DNA of 35,297 bases from JAVEDQ01 sp035468175 (lineage in GTDB: Bacteria; Actinomycetota; Actinomycetes; Frankiales; Frankiaceae), in assembly GCA_035468175.1 (NCBI GenBank), contig DATITC010000180.1, positions 1 to 35,297 on the forward strand. Direction: 5' to 3'. The notes under the pieces are model-generated. The model saw only the letters and a list, made by a program, of their open reading frames with translations. It made no database searches and was not told the DNA's origin. Both the position numbers and the translations under genes were made by a program. Position 1 is the stretch's first letter. Each line of letters begins with the position of its first letter. Below, piece after piece: positions 7,481 through 15,130 of this stretch.

Positions 7481-10309
7481 TCAGCCGGTGTTGCGCAATC
7501 CGGCGGCGATGCCGTTGATGGTGAGCAGCAGCGCCCGGCGCAGCTCCACGGTCGGCTCGTCCTGCTCCCGTTGCCGCCGCAGCAGGTTGATCTGCAGGTA
7601 GTGCAACGGGCCGAGGTAGGAGTTGCGCACCTCAAGCGTCCGGCGGAGCAGCGGGAACCGGGACAGCTGCCCGGAGTCGCCGACCAGCAGCCGAACCTGC
7701 TCCGCAGTCTTGGTGTGCTCCTCGACGATGCGCTCGTAGACCGGCCGCAGCTCCGGGTCGACCAGCTCGCTGACGTACCGGTCGGCCACCTTGAGGTCCG
7801 TCTTCGCGAGCGTCATCTCGACGTTGCCGATGAAGGTGGCGAAGAACGGCCAGCGGTCCCGCATCGCCTGCAGTTCCTGGTCCAGACCGGCCTCCCGCAC
7901 CGCCTGCAGCCCGGTGCCGACGCCGTACCACCCCGGCACGATGAGCCGGGTCTGCGTCCACCCGAACACCCACGGGATGGCCCGCAGGTCGTCCAAGGTC
8001 GGATCACCGGACCCGGGCCGGCGCGACGGGCGTGAGCCGATGTTCAACTGACCGAGTTCCTCGACCGGCGACACCTGCGCGAAGAACGCCGGCAAGCGCG
8101 GGTCGTCGGCCAAGGTCCGGTAGGCCGCCCGGGCCGAGGCAGCGAAGGAGTCCATCGTCGAGTCCCAGCACTCGAGGTCCTCCTCCGGCACCCGGGAATC
8201 GCGGTGCAGCAGCGACGCCTCGATCACCGAAGCCAGCAGGATCTCCAGGTTGTCGCGAGCGAGTCCCGGCAGCGAGTACTTGTCGGAGATCACCTCACCC
8301 TGCTCGGTGACCCGCATCTGCCCGTCGAGCACTCCGAACGGGGAGGCGAGCACCGCCTCGCCAGACGGCCCACCGCCGCGTCCGACCGATCCGCCGCGGC
8401 CGTGGAACAGTCGCAGCCGCACGCCGTGCCGGGCGGCGATGTCCCGCAGCGACCGCTGGGCCCGGTGGATCTGCCAGTGGCTGGCCGCCGTCCCGGCGTC
8501 CTTGTTCGAGTCGGAGTAACCGAGCATGACCTCCTGCAGTTCGTCGCGAGCGTGCACCATCGCGCGATACGTGCGGTCGCTCAGCAGCGTGTCCAGCATC
8601 GGGCCGGCCTCGGCGAGCTCGTCCACCGTCTCCAGCAGCGGCACGATGTTCAGCTTCGCGACGCCGCCCTCGATGTCGACCAGCCCGGCTTCGCGGGCGA
8701 GGACGGCGACCGCGAGCACGTCGTCGGCGCCCTGGGCCATCGAGATCACGTAGGTGTCGACCGCGTCGTCGCCGAACTTCTCCAGCGCGTCCCGCACCGT
8801 GTCGAGCACGTCGAGCACCGCCGCCGCGTCGTCCGGGATCCGGGCGTTCCGCCCGATCAGCGGCCGGCCGCTGGCCAGCTCCTTGGACAGCAGCTCGGTC
8901 CGGCCGTCCTTGTCGAGCTCGGCGTAGGGCGTCTCGAGTTCTCCGACCCGCTCGTAGAGCGCCGCGAGCGCGGCATGGTGGAACTTCGCGTGCTGACGGA
9001 TGTCCATCGTCGCGAGGTGCAGTCCAACGGCCCGGGCGACGCTGATCGTCCGGCGCAGCGCGCCCTCCGCGATCCGCTCGCCGCGGGAGGCGAGCAGCGA
9101 CGTGCGGAGCAGTTCGAGGTCCTCGAGGTACTCCTCGGCACCGAGGTAGTCGTGCCCGGCGCGGTGCGGGTTGCCGGCGGCGATCCGGACGTGGGTGCCC
9201 TGCAGCCGGGCCTTGATGTAGGAGCACTTGAGCCGGTACGGCTCCTCGGCGTTCAGCCGGATGTAGCGGTCGTAGATCTCCGGCATGGTCTCGCGGTCCC
9301 GCTCGAGGCTCGCGGTCAGCTCCGGCGTCGCCTGCACCACCCGGGTGGAGATGGCCAGTTCGTCGATCAGTGCGTCGACCAGGTCGATCTGGTAGCGGAT
9401 CGCGCGGTCGGCGTGCAAGCGGAGGACGTCCCCGGTGACCTCCGGGGACACGTTCGGGTTGCCGTCGCGGTCGCCGCCGACCCAGGAGCCGAACCGGATC
9501 GGCACCGTCGCGAGCGGGGCCTCGGCACCGCTGCGGCGGGCCTGGTCGGCGAGGTCGTCGAACAGGTCCGGCAACGTCCGGCGGGAGAGCTGATCGAGGT
9601 AGTAGACGATGTTGCGCGCCTCGTCCTGCACGGACGGCTTGCCGGGGCGGATCTCGTCGGTCAGCCACAGGAGTTCGACGACCTCGCGCAGCTGCCGGTC
9701 CCGCACCCGCTCGGGCAGGTCGTTGCCGAGGAGCTCGGCGACCCGGCGCAGCGAGCGCAGCACCGACTGGCGGGACGCCTCGGTGGGGTGGGCGGTGAAG
9801 ACGGGACGCAGCTCGGTCTTGGCGAGCATCCCGGTCACCTCGCCCGGCGGGATCTCGGCCTCGCTGATCCGGCCGAAGACCTCACCCAGCGGGCTCGCGA
9901 CGTCGCGGCGGCGGGCGGCGAGCTCCCGGGCCCGATGGAACTGCTCGGCGACGTTCGCCAGCTGGAAGAACATGCTGAACGCGCGGGCGAGCTGCATCGC
10001 GTCGGGGAAGTCCAGCTCGTCGAGCAGCCGCGGCAGCGCCTCGTCGTCGTCCCGGGCGAGACGGCGCACCTTCTCGACGAGGTCGAGCAGGTCCTGACCC
10101 TCCTGCTGCGCGATGGTCTCGCCGAGGATCGTGCCGAGCTTGCGGATGTCGGCCCGCATGTTCGAGTGCCCGGTCTCGGTGACGACGCCGGCGTGCGCCT
10201 CGACCGGCTCGACCTTCCCGGCCGCCTGCGAGCTCGGGTGGTCCACCGACGAGTCGCCGCTGCTCTGCTCGTCGTCGGGTGGGAGCGATTCGGGCATCAG
10301 CTGGACCAC
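7481..10309 (-). CDS. ppc: Phosphoenolpyruvate carboxylase
   Basis: 942 aa, full length for the family. It carboxylates PEP with bicarbonate to oxaloacetate, refilling the TCA cycle; it is a cytosolic homotetramer. Conserved blocks are clear: VFTAHPTEA with the catalytic His at about residue 174, GSWVGGDRDGNPNV, GYSDSNKDAG, the glycine loop FHGRGGSVGRGGG, and the near-invariant C-terminal RNTG. The GTG start at 10309 is fixed by GGAAGGAG four nt upstream. The first ~45 residues are acidic and low in complexity, a usual actinobacterial extension. The region upstream contains two palindromes (10362-10393 and 10407-10419) that could regulate it or end upstream transcription. No frameshift or missing active-site residue was seen. 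Confidence 0.98.
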   Translation of the reverse strand: MVQLMPESLPPDDEQSSGDSSVDHPSSQAAGKVEPVEAHAGVVTETGHSNMRADIRKLGTILGETIAQQEGQDLLDLVEKVRRLARDDDEALPRLLDELDFPDAMQLARAFSMFFQLANVAEQFHRARELAARRRDVASPLGEVFGRISEAEIPPGEVTGMLAKTELRPVFTAHPTEASRQSVLRSLRRVAELLGNDLPERVRDRQLREVVELLWLTDEIRPGKPSVQDEARNIVYYLDQLSRRTLPDLFDDLADQARRSGAEAPLATVPIRFGSWVGGDRDGNPNVSPEVTGDVLRLHADRAIRYQIDLVDALIDELAISTRVVQATPELTASLERDRETMPEIYDRYIRLNAEEPYRLKCSYIKARLQGTHVRIAAGNPHRAGHDYLGAEEYLEDLELLRTSLLASRGERIAEGALRRTISVARAVGLHLATMDIRQHAKFHHAALAALYERVGELETPYAELDKDGRTELLSKELASGRPLIGRNARIPDDAAAVLDVLDTVRDALEKFGDDAVDTYVISMAQGADDVLAVAVLAREAGLVDIEGGVAKLNIVPLLETVDELAEAGPMLDTLLSDRTYRAMVHARDELQEVMLGYSDSNKDAGTAASHWQIHRAQRSLRDIAARHGVRLRLFHGRGGSVGRGGGPSGEAVLASPFGVLDGQMRVTEQGEVISDKYSLPGLARDNLEILLASVIEASLLHRDSRVPEEDLECWDSTMDSFAASARAAYRTLADDPRLPAFFAQVSPVEELGQLNIGSRPSRRPGSGDPTLDDLRAIPWVFGWTQTRLIVPGWYGVGTGLQAVREAGLDQELQAMRDRWPFFATFIGNVEMTLAKTDLKVADRYVSELVDPELRPVYERIVEEHTKTAEQVRLLVGDSGQLSRFPLLRRTLEVRNSYLGPLHYLQINLLRRQREQDEPTVELRRALLLTINGIAAGLRNTG

Positions 10310-10361
10310 GGTGCTCCTTCCATCAGACGGGTCTCGACCCGCGACCTCTCCGAGCCTGTGC

Positions 10362-10393
10362 GGGGTTGACCCGGCCCTGACCGGCTCAACCCC
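10362..10393. promoter_or_regulatory. 13-bp stem-loop upstream of ppc
   Basis: GGGGTTGACCCGG (10362-10374) pairs with CCGGCTCAACCCC (10381-10393) with one mismatch and a 6-nt loop. It lies 53 bp upstream of the ppc start codon. It could terminate transcription coming from the remnant region or form part of the ppc leader. No assignment beyond this is supported. Confidence 0.5.
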
Positions 10394-10406
10394 ACCCAGG
10401 TTCGGC

Positions 10407-10419
10407 GGTCACTGTGACC
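10407..10419. promoter_or_regulatory. Perfect palindrome GGTCACTGTGACC
   Basis: A 13-bp perfect palindrome with a single central base, directly after the stop of the molybdopterin-oxidoreductase scrap and about 98 bp upstream of ppc. The symmetry suggests a dimeric regulator site. It does not have the TGTGA-N6-TCACA spacing of Crp/GlxR sites. Confidence 0.4.
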
Positions 10420-10503
10420 TTAGGAGGACCTGACCGTTACCTTCCCGTCCAGGATGCCGCACTGCAGCGAGCAGTAGGGACAGTGAGCGTGCACAGTCCG
10501 CAT
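10420..10503 (-). pseudogene. N-terminal scrap of a molybdopterin oxidoreductase
   Basis: A 27-codon frame from ATG 10503 to TAA 10420. It contains HCPYCSLQCG at residues 7-16. The Cys-x2-Cys-x3-Cys spacing within H-C-P-Y-C-x-L-Q-C-G is the start of the N-terminal [4Fe-4S] module of actinobacterial nitrate reductase/formate-dehydrogenase-like molybdoenzymes. In those proteins a fourth Cys and some 600-700 further residues follow. Here a stop comes only 11 residues after GC-G, so the fourth ligand and all cofactor domains are missing. No continuation was found downstream, where ppc begins. An intact mini-protein binding a metal is possible but less likely. It sits near another nitrogen-metabolism remnant, ureA, on the same strand. 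Confidence 0.5.
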
Positions 10504-10626
10504 TCCGCGCGAATCGGTCACGTCCTTACTCTTCCGGCGGCCCGTGACACCGAGGTTGCGCGCGCGTACGACGCGACCTGGACCGTCTGAATGGCCCCGA
10601 CGCCGAGTGTCGCTTTGCGGCACGTC

Positions 10627-10665
10627 ACATCAGGTCGGCTGTCGTGGCCACAGCCGACCTGATGT
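10627..10665. repeat. Perfect 16-bp stem-loop
   Basis: ACATCAGGTCGGCTGT (10627-10642) and ACAGCCGACCTGATGT (10650-10665) are exact reverse complements around a 7-nt loop, CGTGGCC. There is no T-tract on either side. It lies within the gene-free remnant region. It could be a terminator for the exporter operon arriving from the right, or a recombination or regulator site. Confidence 0.65.
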
Positions 10666-10730
10666 AGACCCTTGACGAAACGTACGCCGGGCGACCCGTT
10701 CGGCTGACTGGCGAACGCGCTCCCGGCGCC

Positions 10731-10770
10731 GGGGCTCAACGGACCGGGGCTCAACGGACCGGGGCTCACG
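10731..10770. repeat. 15-bp tandem repeat
   Basis: The unit GGGGCTCAACGGACC occurs twice exactly (10731-10745, 10746-10760) and a third partial copy begins at 10761. It lies 10 bp beyond the stop of the ureA fragment, where a following urease gene (ureB) would be expected. No ureB similarity was recognised. Confidence 0.6.
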
Positions 10771-10780
10771 GCATCGGGCC

Positions 10781-10957
10781 TCACGGGATCGGCTCGTGGA
10801 CGGTGACGAGCTTGGTGCCATCCGGGAAGGTGGCCTCGACCTGCACGTCGGCGAGCATCTGAGGGACCCCGTCGAGGACGTCCTCGCGACTCAGCACGCC
10901 GCGCCCCGCCTCCATCAGGTCAGGCCACGGTCCGCCCGTCCCGGGCCCCTTCGAGGA
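10781..10957 (-). pseudogene. ureA: Frameshifted 3' fragment of urease gamma subunit gene
   Basis: Reading the minus strand from about 10957, one frame gives ILEGARDGRTVA and then a stop. Shifting by one base at 10922 continues as DLMEAGRGVLSRED and then VQVEATFPDGTKLVTVHEPI, ending at the TGA at 10781-10783. Together these are the C-terminal half of urease gamma (UreA), including the highly conserved ATFPDGTKLVTVH block. UreA is about 100 aa; only ~60 codons remain, the N-terminal half is absent, and a single extra base breaks the frame. Similarity begins within a few bases of the stop codon of the ABC permease at 10963, so a deletion or insertion junction probably lies there. No ureB, ureC or accessory genes follow. 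A urease-dependent function from this locus is therefore not expected. Confidence 0.85.
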
Positions 10958-10962
10958 TTGCC

Positions 10963-11793
10963 TCAGCTGGCGCGCTTGTAGGCCCGGACAGCCAGCGGCG
11001 CGAAGACCGCGAGGATGCCGGCGAGCCAGACCAACCCGATGATCAGCTCGTGCGCCACCGGCCCGCCCAGCGCCAACGCGCGCATCGCGTCAACGATGTG
11101 CGTCACCGGCTGGTTGGCCGCGAACGTCTGGAGCCACCCGGGCATGGACTCGACAGGCACGAAGGCCGAGCTCAGGAAGGTGAGCGGGAAGATCCAGATG
11201 AAGCCGAACGCCTGCACGGACTCCTCGTCCTTGAGGGTAAGGCCAATGAAGGCGGAGACGCAGCAGAAGGTCACGCCGAACACGATCGCGAGCAGCACCA
11301 TCTCCACGGCCGGCACGAACCCGTTCTGGAACCTGAACCCGACGGCGTAGCCCACCCCGACGATGATCACGATGGTGAGCGCCATCCGGGCGGTGTCGGC
11401 GATCAGCCGGCCGGCCAGCACCGCGGACCGGGCGATGGGCATCGACCGGAGCCGGTCGATGACACCCTTCTGCACCTCGAGGCCCAGCGCGATCGCAGTT
11501 CCGATCGCCGCGAAGGCCGCGGTCTGGCCGATGATCCCCGGCAGCAGGAAATTGACGTACCCGCCGACGTTGTCGGTCTTGATCGCCCCGCCGAACACGT
11601 ACCGGAACATGAGGGTGAACATGACCGGCTGGACGATCGTGAAGACGATGAAGGCGGGCACCCGCGACCACACCAGCAGGTTGCGGTAGGTCAGCGTGCG
11701 CCAGTCGCTCATCGTCCCGCGTAGTTCAGCGACTCGGGAAGGAGCGGCGGTCGGGGCTGGGGAGGTCGGAGCTGGAGTTGCGATGGTGGCCAC
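10963..11793 (-). CDS. ABC-2 type transporter permease (DrrB family)
   Basis: 276 aa, the membrane component of a two-gene exporter. After ~30 polar Ala/Pro/Thr-rich residues come six hydrophobic segments in the usual ABC-2 arrangement, with the family motif region LTFLSSAFVPVESMPGWLQ before the last helices and NQPVTHIVDAMRAL after it. The start is taken as GTG at 11793, 5 bp after the stop of the ATPase gene, so the two are almost certainly translated from one message. The C-terminus (AVRAYKRAS) looks native. The stop codon directly abuts the ureA fragment. Relatives export daunorubicin-like drugs or lipids; the substrate here is unknown. Confidence 0.92.
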   Translation of the reverse strand: MATIATPAPTSPAPTAAPSRVAELRGTMSDWRTLTYRNLLVWSRVPAFIVFTIVQPVMFTLMFRYVFGGAIKTDNVGGYVNFLLPGIIGQTAAFAAIGTAIALGLEVQKGVIDRLRSMPIARSAVLAGRLIADTARMALTIVIIVGVGYAVGFRFQNGFVPAVEMVLLAIVFGVTFCCVSAFIGLTLKDEESVQAFGFIWIFPLTFLSSAFVPVESMPGWLQTFAANQPVTHIVDAMRALALGGPVAHELIIGLVWLAGILAVFAPLAVRAYKRAS

Positions 11794-11798
11794 GACGT

Positions 11799-12851
11799 TC
11801 AGTTCCCCGTTCCTCGGTTGCCTGAGTTCTCCGGCGTCTTCCGGCGGCCGCGCCCCTTGCCGCGGGAGGCGGGAGCGGACGGGTCGTCCTCCTCCGCCGC
11901 GGCGTGGCCGGTCAGCGAGAGGAAGACGTCATCGAGCGAAGGCCGGCGTAGCGACAGCCCATTGGTCTCGACGCCGGCCGCGTCCAGTCGGCGGACCGCG
12001 TCCACCAGCGCCTCCGAACCGCCGCTGCCGACGCGGACCGACACCTGACCGGTTTCCTCGTCGGTCGTCACCTCGGCGGTGGACAGGGGCGAAACGGCCT
12101 CGGCGGCGGTGCCTATCCGGCTGCGGTCCGGCACCATGAACTCGAGGACGTCGCCGCCGATGCGGCCCTTCAGCTCCTCGGCGGTCCCGGCGGCGATCAC
12201 CCGGCCGGTGTCGATCACGACGATCTCGTCGGCGAGCTCGTCCGCCTCGTCCAGGTACTGCGTGGTGAGCAGCAGCGTCGTGCCGCCGCGGACAAGCTCA
12301 CGGATGACCTCCCACATGCCGAGGCGGCTGCGGGGGTCGAGGCCGGTGGTCGGTTCGTCCAGGAACAGCACGGACGGTTGCCCGACCAGGCTGGCGGCGA
12401 GGTCGAGGCGACGCTGCATGCCGCCGGAGTACGTCTTGACGGTGCGGTCGGCGGCGTCCTCGAGGTCGAACTGAGCAAGCAGCTCCTCGGCGCGGACCTT
12501 GGACCGGGGCCGCCCGAGCCGGTAGAGCCGGCCGATGATCTGGAGGTTCTCGCGGCCGGTCAGGTCTTCCTGGATGGCCGTCGACTGCCCGGCGAGGCCA
12601 ATCAACCGCCGGACCGCGCTCGCCTCCTTGACCACGTCCCGGCCCTGGATGAGGGCGCGTCCGCCGTCGGGCCGCAGCAGGGTCGTGAGCACCCGGACAG
12701 TCGTGGTCTTACCGGCCCCGTTAGGGCCGAGCACGCCGAGCACGGTGCCGGCGGGGACCGCGAGGTCTACCCCCCGCAGCGCGTGCACGTTGCCGAAGGA
12801 CTTCGTCAGCCCCTCGACGAGGATGGCTGGCTGGGGGGCGCCGGAACTCAC
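11799..12851 (-). CDS. ABC transporter ATP-binding protein (DrrA family)
   Basis: 350 aa, the nucleotide-binding half of the exporter. Walker A is GPNGAGKT at residues 42-49. Further on are the Q-loop region, signature YSGGMQRRLDLA, Walker B LFLDEPTTGLD, and a switch loop reading TTQYLDEAD, with Gln in place of the common His as is frequent in DrrA relatives. A C-terminal accessory domain typical of DrrA (DUF4162-like) follows at about 230-315, then a charged tail rich in Gly, Arg and Lys. The GTG start at 12851 is preceded by GAAAGGCGG about 10 nt upstream. It heads the exporter operon. A candidate operator lies at 12914-12930 and a TetR gene lies immediately upstream, a common drug- or lipid-responsive arrangement. 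Confidence 0.95.
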   Translation of the reverse strand: MSSGAPQPAILVEGLTKSFGNVHALRGVDLAVPAGTVLGVLGPNGAGKTTTVRVLTTLLRPDGGRALIQGRDVVKEASAVRRLIGLAGQSTAIQEDLTGRENLQIIGRLYRLGRPRSKVRAEELLAQFDLEDAADRTVKTYSGGMQRRLDLAASLVGQPSVLFLDEPTTGLDPRSRLGMWEVIRELVRGGTTLLLTTQYLDEADELADEIVVIDTGRVIAAGTAEELKGRIGGDVLEFMVPDRSRIGTAAEAVSPLSTAEVTTDEETGQVSVRVGSGGSEALVDAVRRLDAAGVETNGLSLRRPSLDDVFLSLTGHAAAEEDDPSAPASRGKGRGRRKTPENSGNRGTGN

Positions 12852-12913
12852 CCGTGCACCGCCTTTCTGCGAGGACTCGGAACGTGCAGCACCCCGTTCG
12901 GGCCCGTCTCACA

Positions 12914-12930
12914 TTGTGGGGTCCGCACAA
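12914..12930. promoter_or_regulatory. Candidate TetR operator upstream of exporter genes
   Basis: TTGTGGGGTCCGCACAA is a 17-bp near-perfect palindrome, mismatched only at one pair, centred 71 bp upstream of the exporter start codon in the 124-bp tetR-exporter gap. GGGTCCGCACAACGC and a variant, GGGTCCGCGCAGAGC at about 12949-12963, form a weaker direct repeat. The position suits a repressor site for the neighbouring TetR protein; this is inferred, not shown. Confidence 0.45.
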
Positions 12931-12975
12931 CGCTCGCCACCGAATTTCGGGTCCGCGCAGAGCGAAACGTCCGGG

Positions 12976-13674
12976 TTACTCCGGTTGCGAACGCCCGGCT
13001 GGGGGCGACGGGGGCGACGACCCCGACAGACCCTGGAACAGCGCGTCGAAGACGATGACCGACTCATCCGTACTGGGTTGAGGCAGGTCCACCGCCCGAC
13101 CGGCGAGCAGACCAACCGGCAGCAGATAGAGGTACCAGGCGAGGGCCCCGGCCGGCAGGTCGGCCCGGATCTCACCGCGACTCTGCGCCTCGGCGACCGC
13201 GTTCTCCAACACGACGAGGCGCTCGCGGAGCACCTGGCTCAGCACTTCCCGCACTCGCTGCTCCCGCCGGGCGGCGACGAACGCTTCCAGGAGCAGGGAC
13301 TGCTCGCGGGACAACCCGCGGTCGGGCGTGTCGGCGACAAGCCTGCGCAGCACCGACGCCAGCTCGCCGGGCACCACGTCCGCGACCGTCTGGACCGCGT
13401 AGTCGACCGCTCGGCCGGCGGCGTCCGCCAGCAGGGAGGCGACATCGTTGTAATGCGCGTAGATCGCGCCGGTCGTCACCCCGGCCCGGGCGGCGATGTG
13501 CCGGACCCGCACGCCGGTGTAGCCCTCCTCGGCGAACAACTCCGCCGCAGCGAGCAGCAGCTTGTCCCGGGTGGCTTGCGCCGACCGCCGGCGCGTACTC
13601 GACGCGCTCTCTACCGGGACCATCGCTGCATTCTGCCCACCAACCGACCGCTGAGTCGGATTTTGCCCGGACAC
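12976..13674 (-). CDS. TetR family transcriptional regulator
   Basis: Up to 232 aa. A basic stretch is followed by the TetR helix-turn-helix (LLLAAAELFAEEGYTGVRVRHIAARAGVT, split here by the rule on length: core AAELFAEEGY and HIAARAGVTTGAIYAHY) at about residues 38-80. A mainly helical ligand-binding/dimer domain completes it. The longest start is GTG at 13674; an internal ATG at 13623 would trim 17 unconserved residues and neither has a clear ribosome site. It is codirectional with and 124 bp upstream of the DrrAB-type exporter, which makes that exporter its most probable target. A palindrome in the gap and an inverted repeat at 13756-13817 upstream of its own start are candidate operators. 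The inducer is unknown. Confidence 0.92.
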   Translation of the reverse strand: MSGQNPTQRSVGGQNAAMVPVESASSTRRRSAQATRDKLLLAAAELFAEEGYTGVRVRHIAARAGVTTGAIYAHYNDVASLLADAAGRAVDYAVQTVADVVPGELASVLRRLVADTPDRGLSREQSLLLEAFVAARREQRVREVLSQVLRERLVVLENAVAEAQSRGEIRADLPAGALAWYLYLLPVGLLAGRAVDLPQPSTDESVIVFDALFQGLSGSSPPSPPAGRSQPE

Positions 13675-13755
13675 ATACCGCGCGTTCGGAATCGTTCGGC
13701 GCGACGAGCATTGCCAGCCCGAATCATTTGTTTCCGAGCACCCCCGCCGCCTTCG

Positions 13756-13817
13756 TGATCAGTCCAAGATGTTGAAGCGCTGAGCTGGGCGTTTAACCGC
13801 ACAATCGGCACTGATCA
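13756..13817. repeat. TGATCAGT inverted repeat pair upstream of tetR
   Basis: TGATCAGT (13756-13763) and ACTGATCA (13810-13817) are exact reverse complements 46 bp apart, each containing the palindrome TGATCA. They lie in the 208-bp gap between the tetR start and the end of the ketosynthase gene. Paired operator half-sites or a degenerate palindromic repeat are both possible. The same GATCAGT/ACTGATC arms occur in the stem-loop at 3562-3644. The rest of the gap is relatively AT-rich and holds no gene I can support. Confidence 0.4.
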
Positions 13818-13882
13818 ACTCGAGCGTGGCCAGCAGCAAGATATTCACTCGCCTGGCATTGCGAAAAGAACTAGCTCGCGCG

Positions 13883-15043
13883 TCAGGGACTGTCGAGCAC
13901 GAGCGCCGAGTTGTGCCCGCCCATCCCGAGCGAGGTCTTCACGGTCGCGCCGGCGCGCTGCGCCGTCGCGCCGTTCAGGAGCCGCGGGTGCCCCCCGGTC
14001 ACAGCGTGTCGCGGCGCCGGGATCGATCCGTGGTCGTAGCCGAGCACCGCTCCCGCGATCTCGACCGCGGCGGCGGCGGCCTGGCAGTGGCCGGTGAGCG
14101 GCTTCAACGAATAGACGTCGGCGTTGGTCAGCGTCTCCTCGAGCAGGGCCGTCTCAGCGGCGTCGCACTGCGCCGTGCCCGGTCCGTGCGCGTTCAGGTA
14201 TTGCACGTCCCGGCCCTTGACGCCGCTGTTGGCCAGCGCCTCGCCGAGACAGCCGCGTACCTGCTTCAGATCCGGGTTGATGGACGTGACGTGGAAGGCG
14301 TCGTGCGACATCGCGCCGCCGCGCAGCCGGGCGTAGGGGTTCTGGGCGCTGGCGGTCAGCACGAACGCGACCGAGGCCTCACCGAGCACGAACCCCCGGC
14401 TGCCGGGCTGGAACGGACGGCAGGCCTGGTCCGGCGGCACGTCGGTGATGGCCACCCCGAGGTCCCGGAAGTGCTTGACGTTCTCGGGGGTGCCGGAGAT
14501 GTCGGTAGCCAGGACGATCACGTCGGTGGCGACGCCGCTGTCGATCCAGGCCTTGGCGGTGAGGAACGCGGAGTTGCCGGACGCACACATGGCCGAAACG
14601 CTCATCGCCGGCCCGTGGAACCCGAACTCCTGCATCAGCAGCGAGATCGAGGTCGACGGCATCAACGACAGGTAGCGCCGGACCGAGCGCGACCGCTCGT
14701 CGACCAGGTAGAAGTCGCGCCATTCCTCGACGTCGCCGAGCACGACGGCGTGGACCAGACCGACCTTGGCACCCGGCACCCAGCCCCGGGCCAGGGCGTC
14801 CTGCACGGCCTCACGCGCGGCGGCCCGCAGCGCCCGGGTGAAGCGACCCGGGCCGTCGGCCGGTGAACCACCGTCGGCGACCGAGGCGATCCAGACCGTG
14901 TGGCCGAGGACGTCCTCGTATCCGGGGGTGCGAACGACCGCGCTCACGCCGGAGCTGAGCCCGTGCCAGAGCTGCTCGCGACCCCAGCCGTAGCCGGTGA
15001 CGGCGCCGACTCCGGCGATGAGTGGTGACTTTTCGGACTTCAT
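13883..15043 (-). CDS. Beta-ketoacyl-ACP synthase (KAS I/II type)
   Basis: 386 aa, thiolase-fold condensing enzyme. The catalytic triad is present: Cys153 in SAMCASGNSA, His286 in NAHGPGTAQCD and His319 in PLTGHCQAAAA. The C-terminal glycine loop (SLGMGGHNSALVL) is intact. The ATG at 15043 follows GAGGAG at good spacing; an in-frame upstream GTG would add 17 residues without a better site. The sequence departs from housekeeping FabF at several usually fixed positions (NAHGPGT for NAHGTST, GHCQAAAAAVE for GHLLGAAG). It has no ACP, ketoreductase or acyltransferase beside it. It may elongate a special acyl chain or serve a lipid/polyketide pathway located elsewhere. The link to the nearby TetR-exporter is only positional. 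Confidence 0.88.
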   Translation of the reverse strand: MKSEKSPLIAGVGAVTGYGWGREQLWHGLSSGVSAVVRTPGYEDVLGHTVWIASVADGGSPADGPGRFTRALRAAAREAVQDALARGWVPGAKVGLVHAVVLGDVEEWRDFYLVDERSRSVRRYLSLMPSTSISLLMQEFGFHGPAMSVSAMCASGNSAFLTAKAWIDSGVATDVIVLATDISGTPENVKHFRDLGVAITDVPPDQACRPFQPGSRGFVLGEASVAFVLTASAQNPYARLRGGAMSHDAFHVTSINPDLKQVRGCLGEALANSGVKGRDVQYLNAHGPGTAQCDAAETALLEETLTNADVYSLKPLTGHCQAAAAAVEIAGAVLGYDHGSIPAPRHAVTGGHPRLLNGATAQRAGATVKTSLGMGGHNSALVLDSP

Positions 15044-15130
15044 GGGACTCCTCGAGGAACGCAGCGGGCTCTCGAGAATTGATCGGGCCGTCACTCGGTG
15101 TCACCGAGGCTCGGGGTCGTGTTGCGACCC

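Noticed and set aside
8204..10369. 721-codon open frame antisense to ppc, and similar long frames antisense to the GGDEF-EAL genes
   Set aside because: They mirror the codon bias of GC-rich genes, are Arg/Val/Gly/Asp-skewed, contain no recognisable domain and lie opposite genes with intact motifs.
10407..10419. GGTCACTGTGACC as a Crp/GlxR site
   Set aside because: The half-sites are separated by one base, not six, so the geometry is wrong.
10518..10780. A urease beta gene following the ureA fragment
   Set aside because: The expected start codon overlap is suggestive, but the sequence is a SPGPL repeat and then unrelated; no UreB motif is found.
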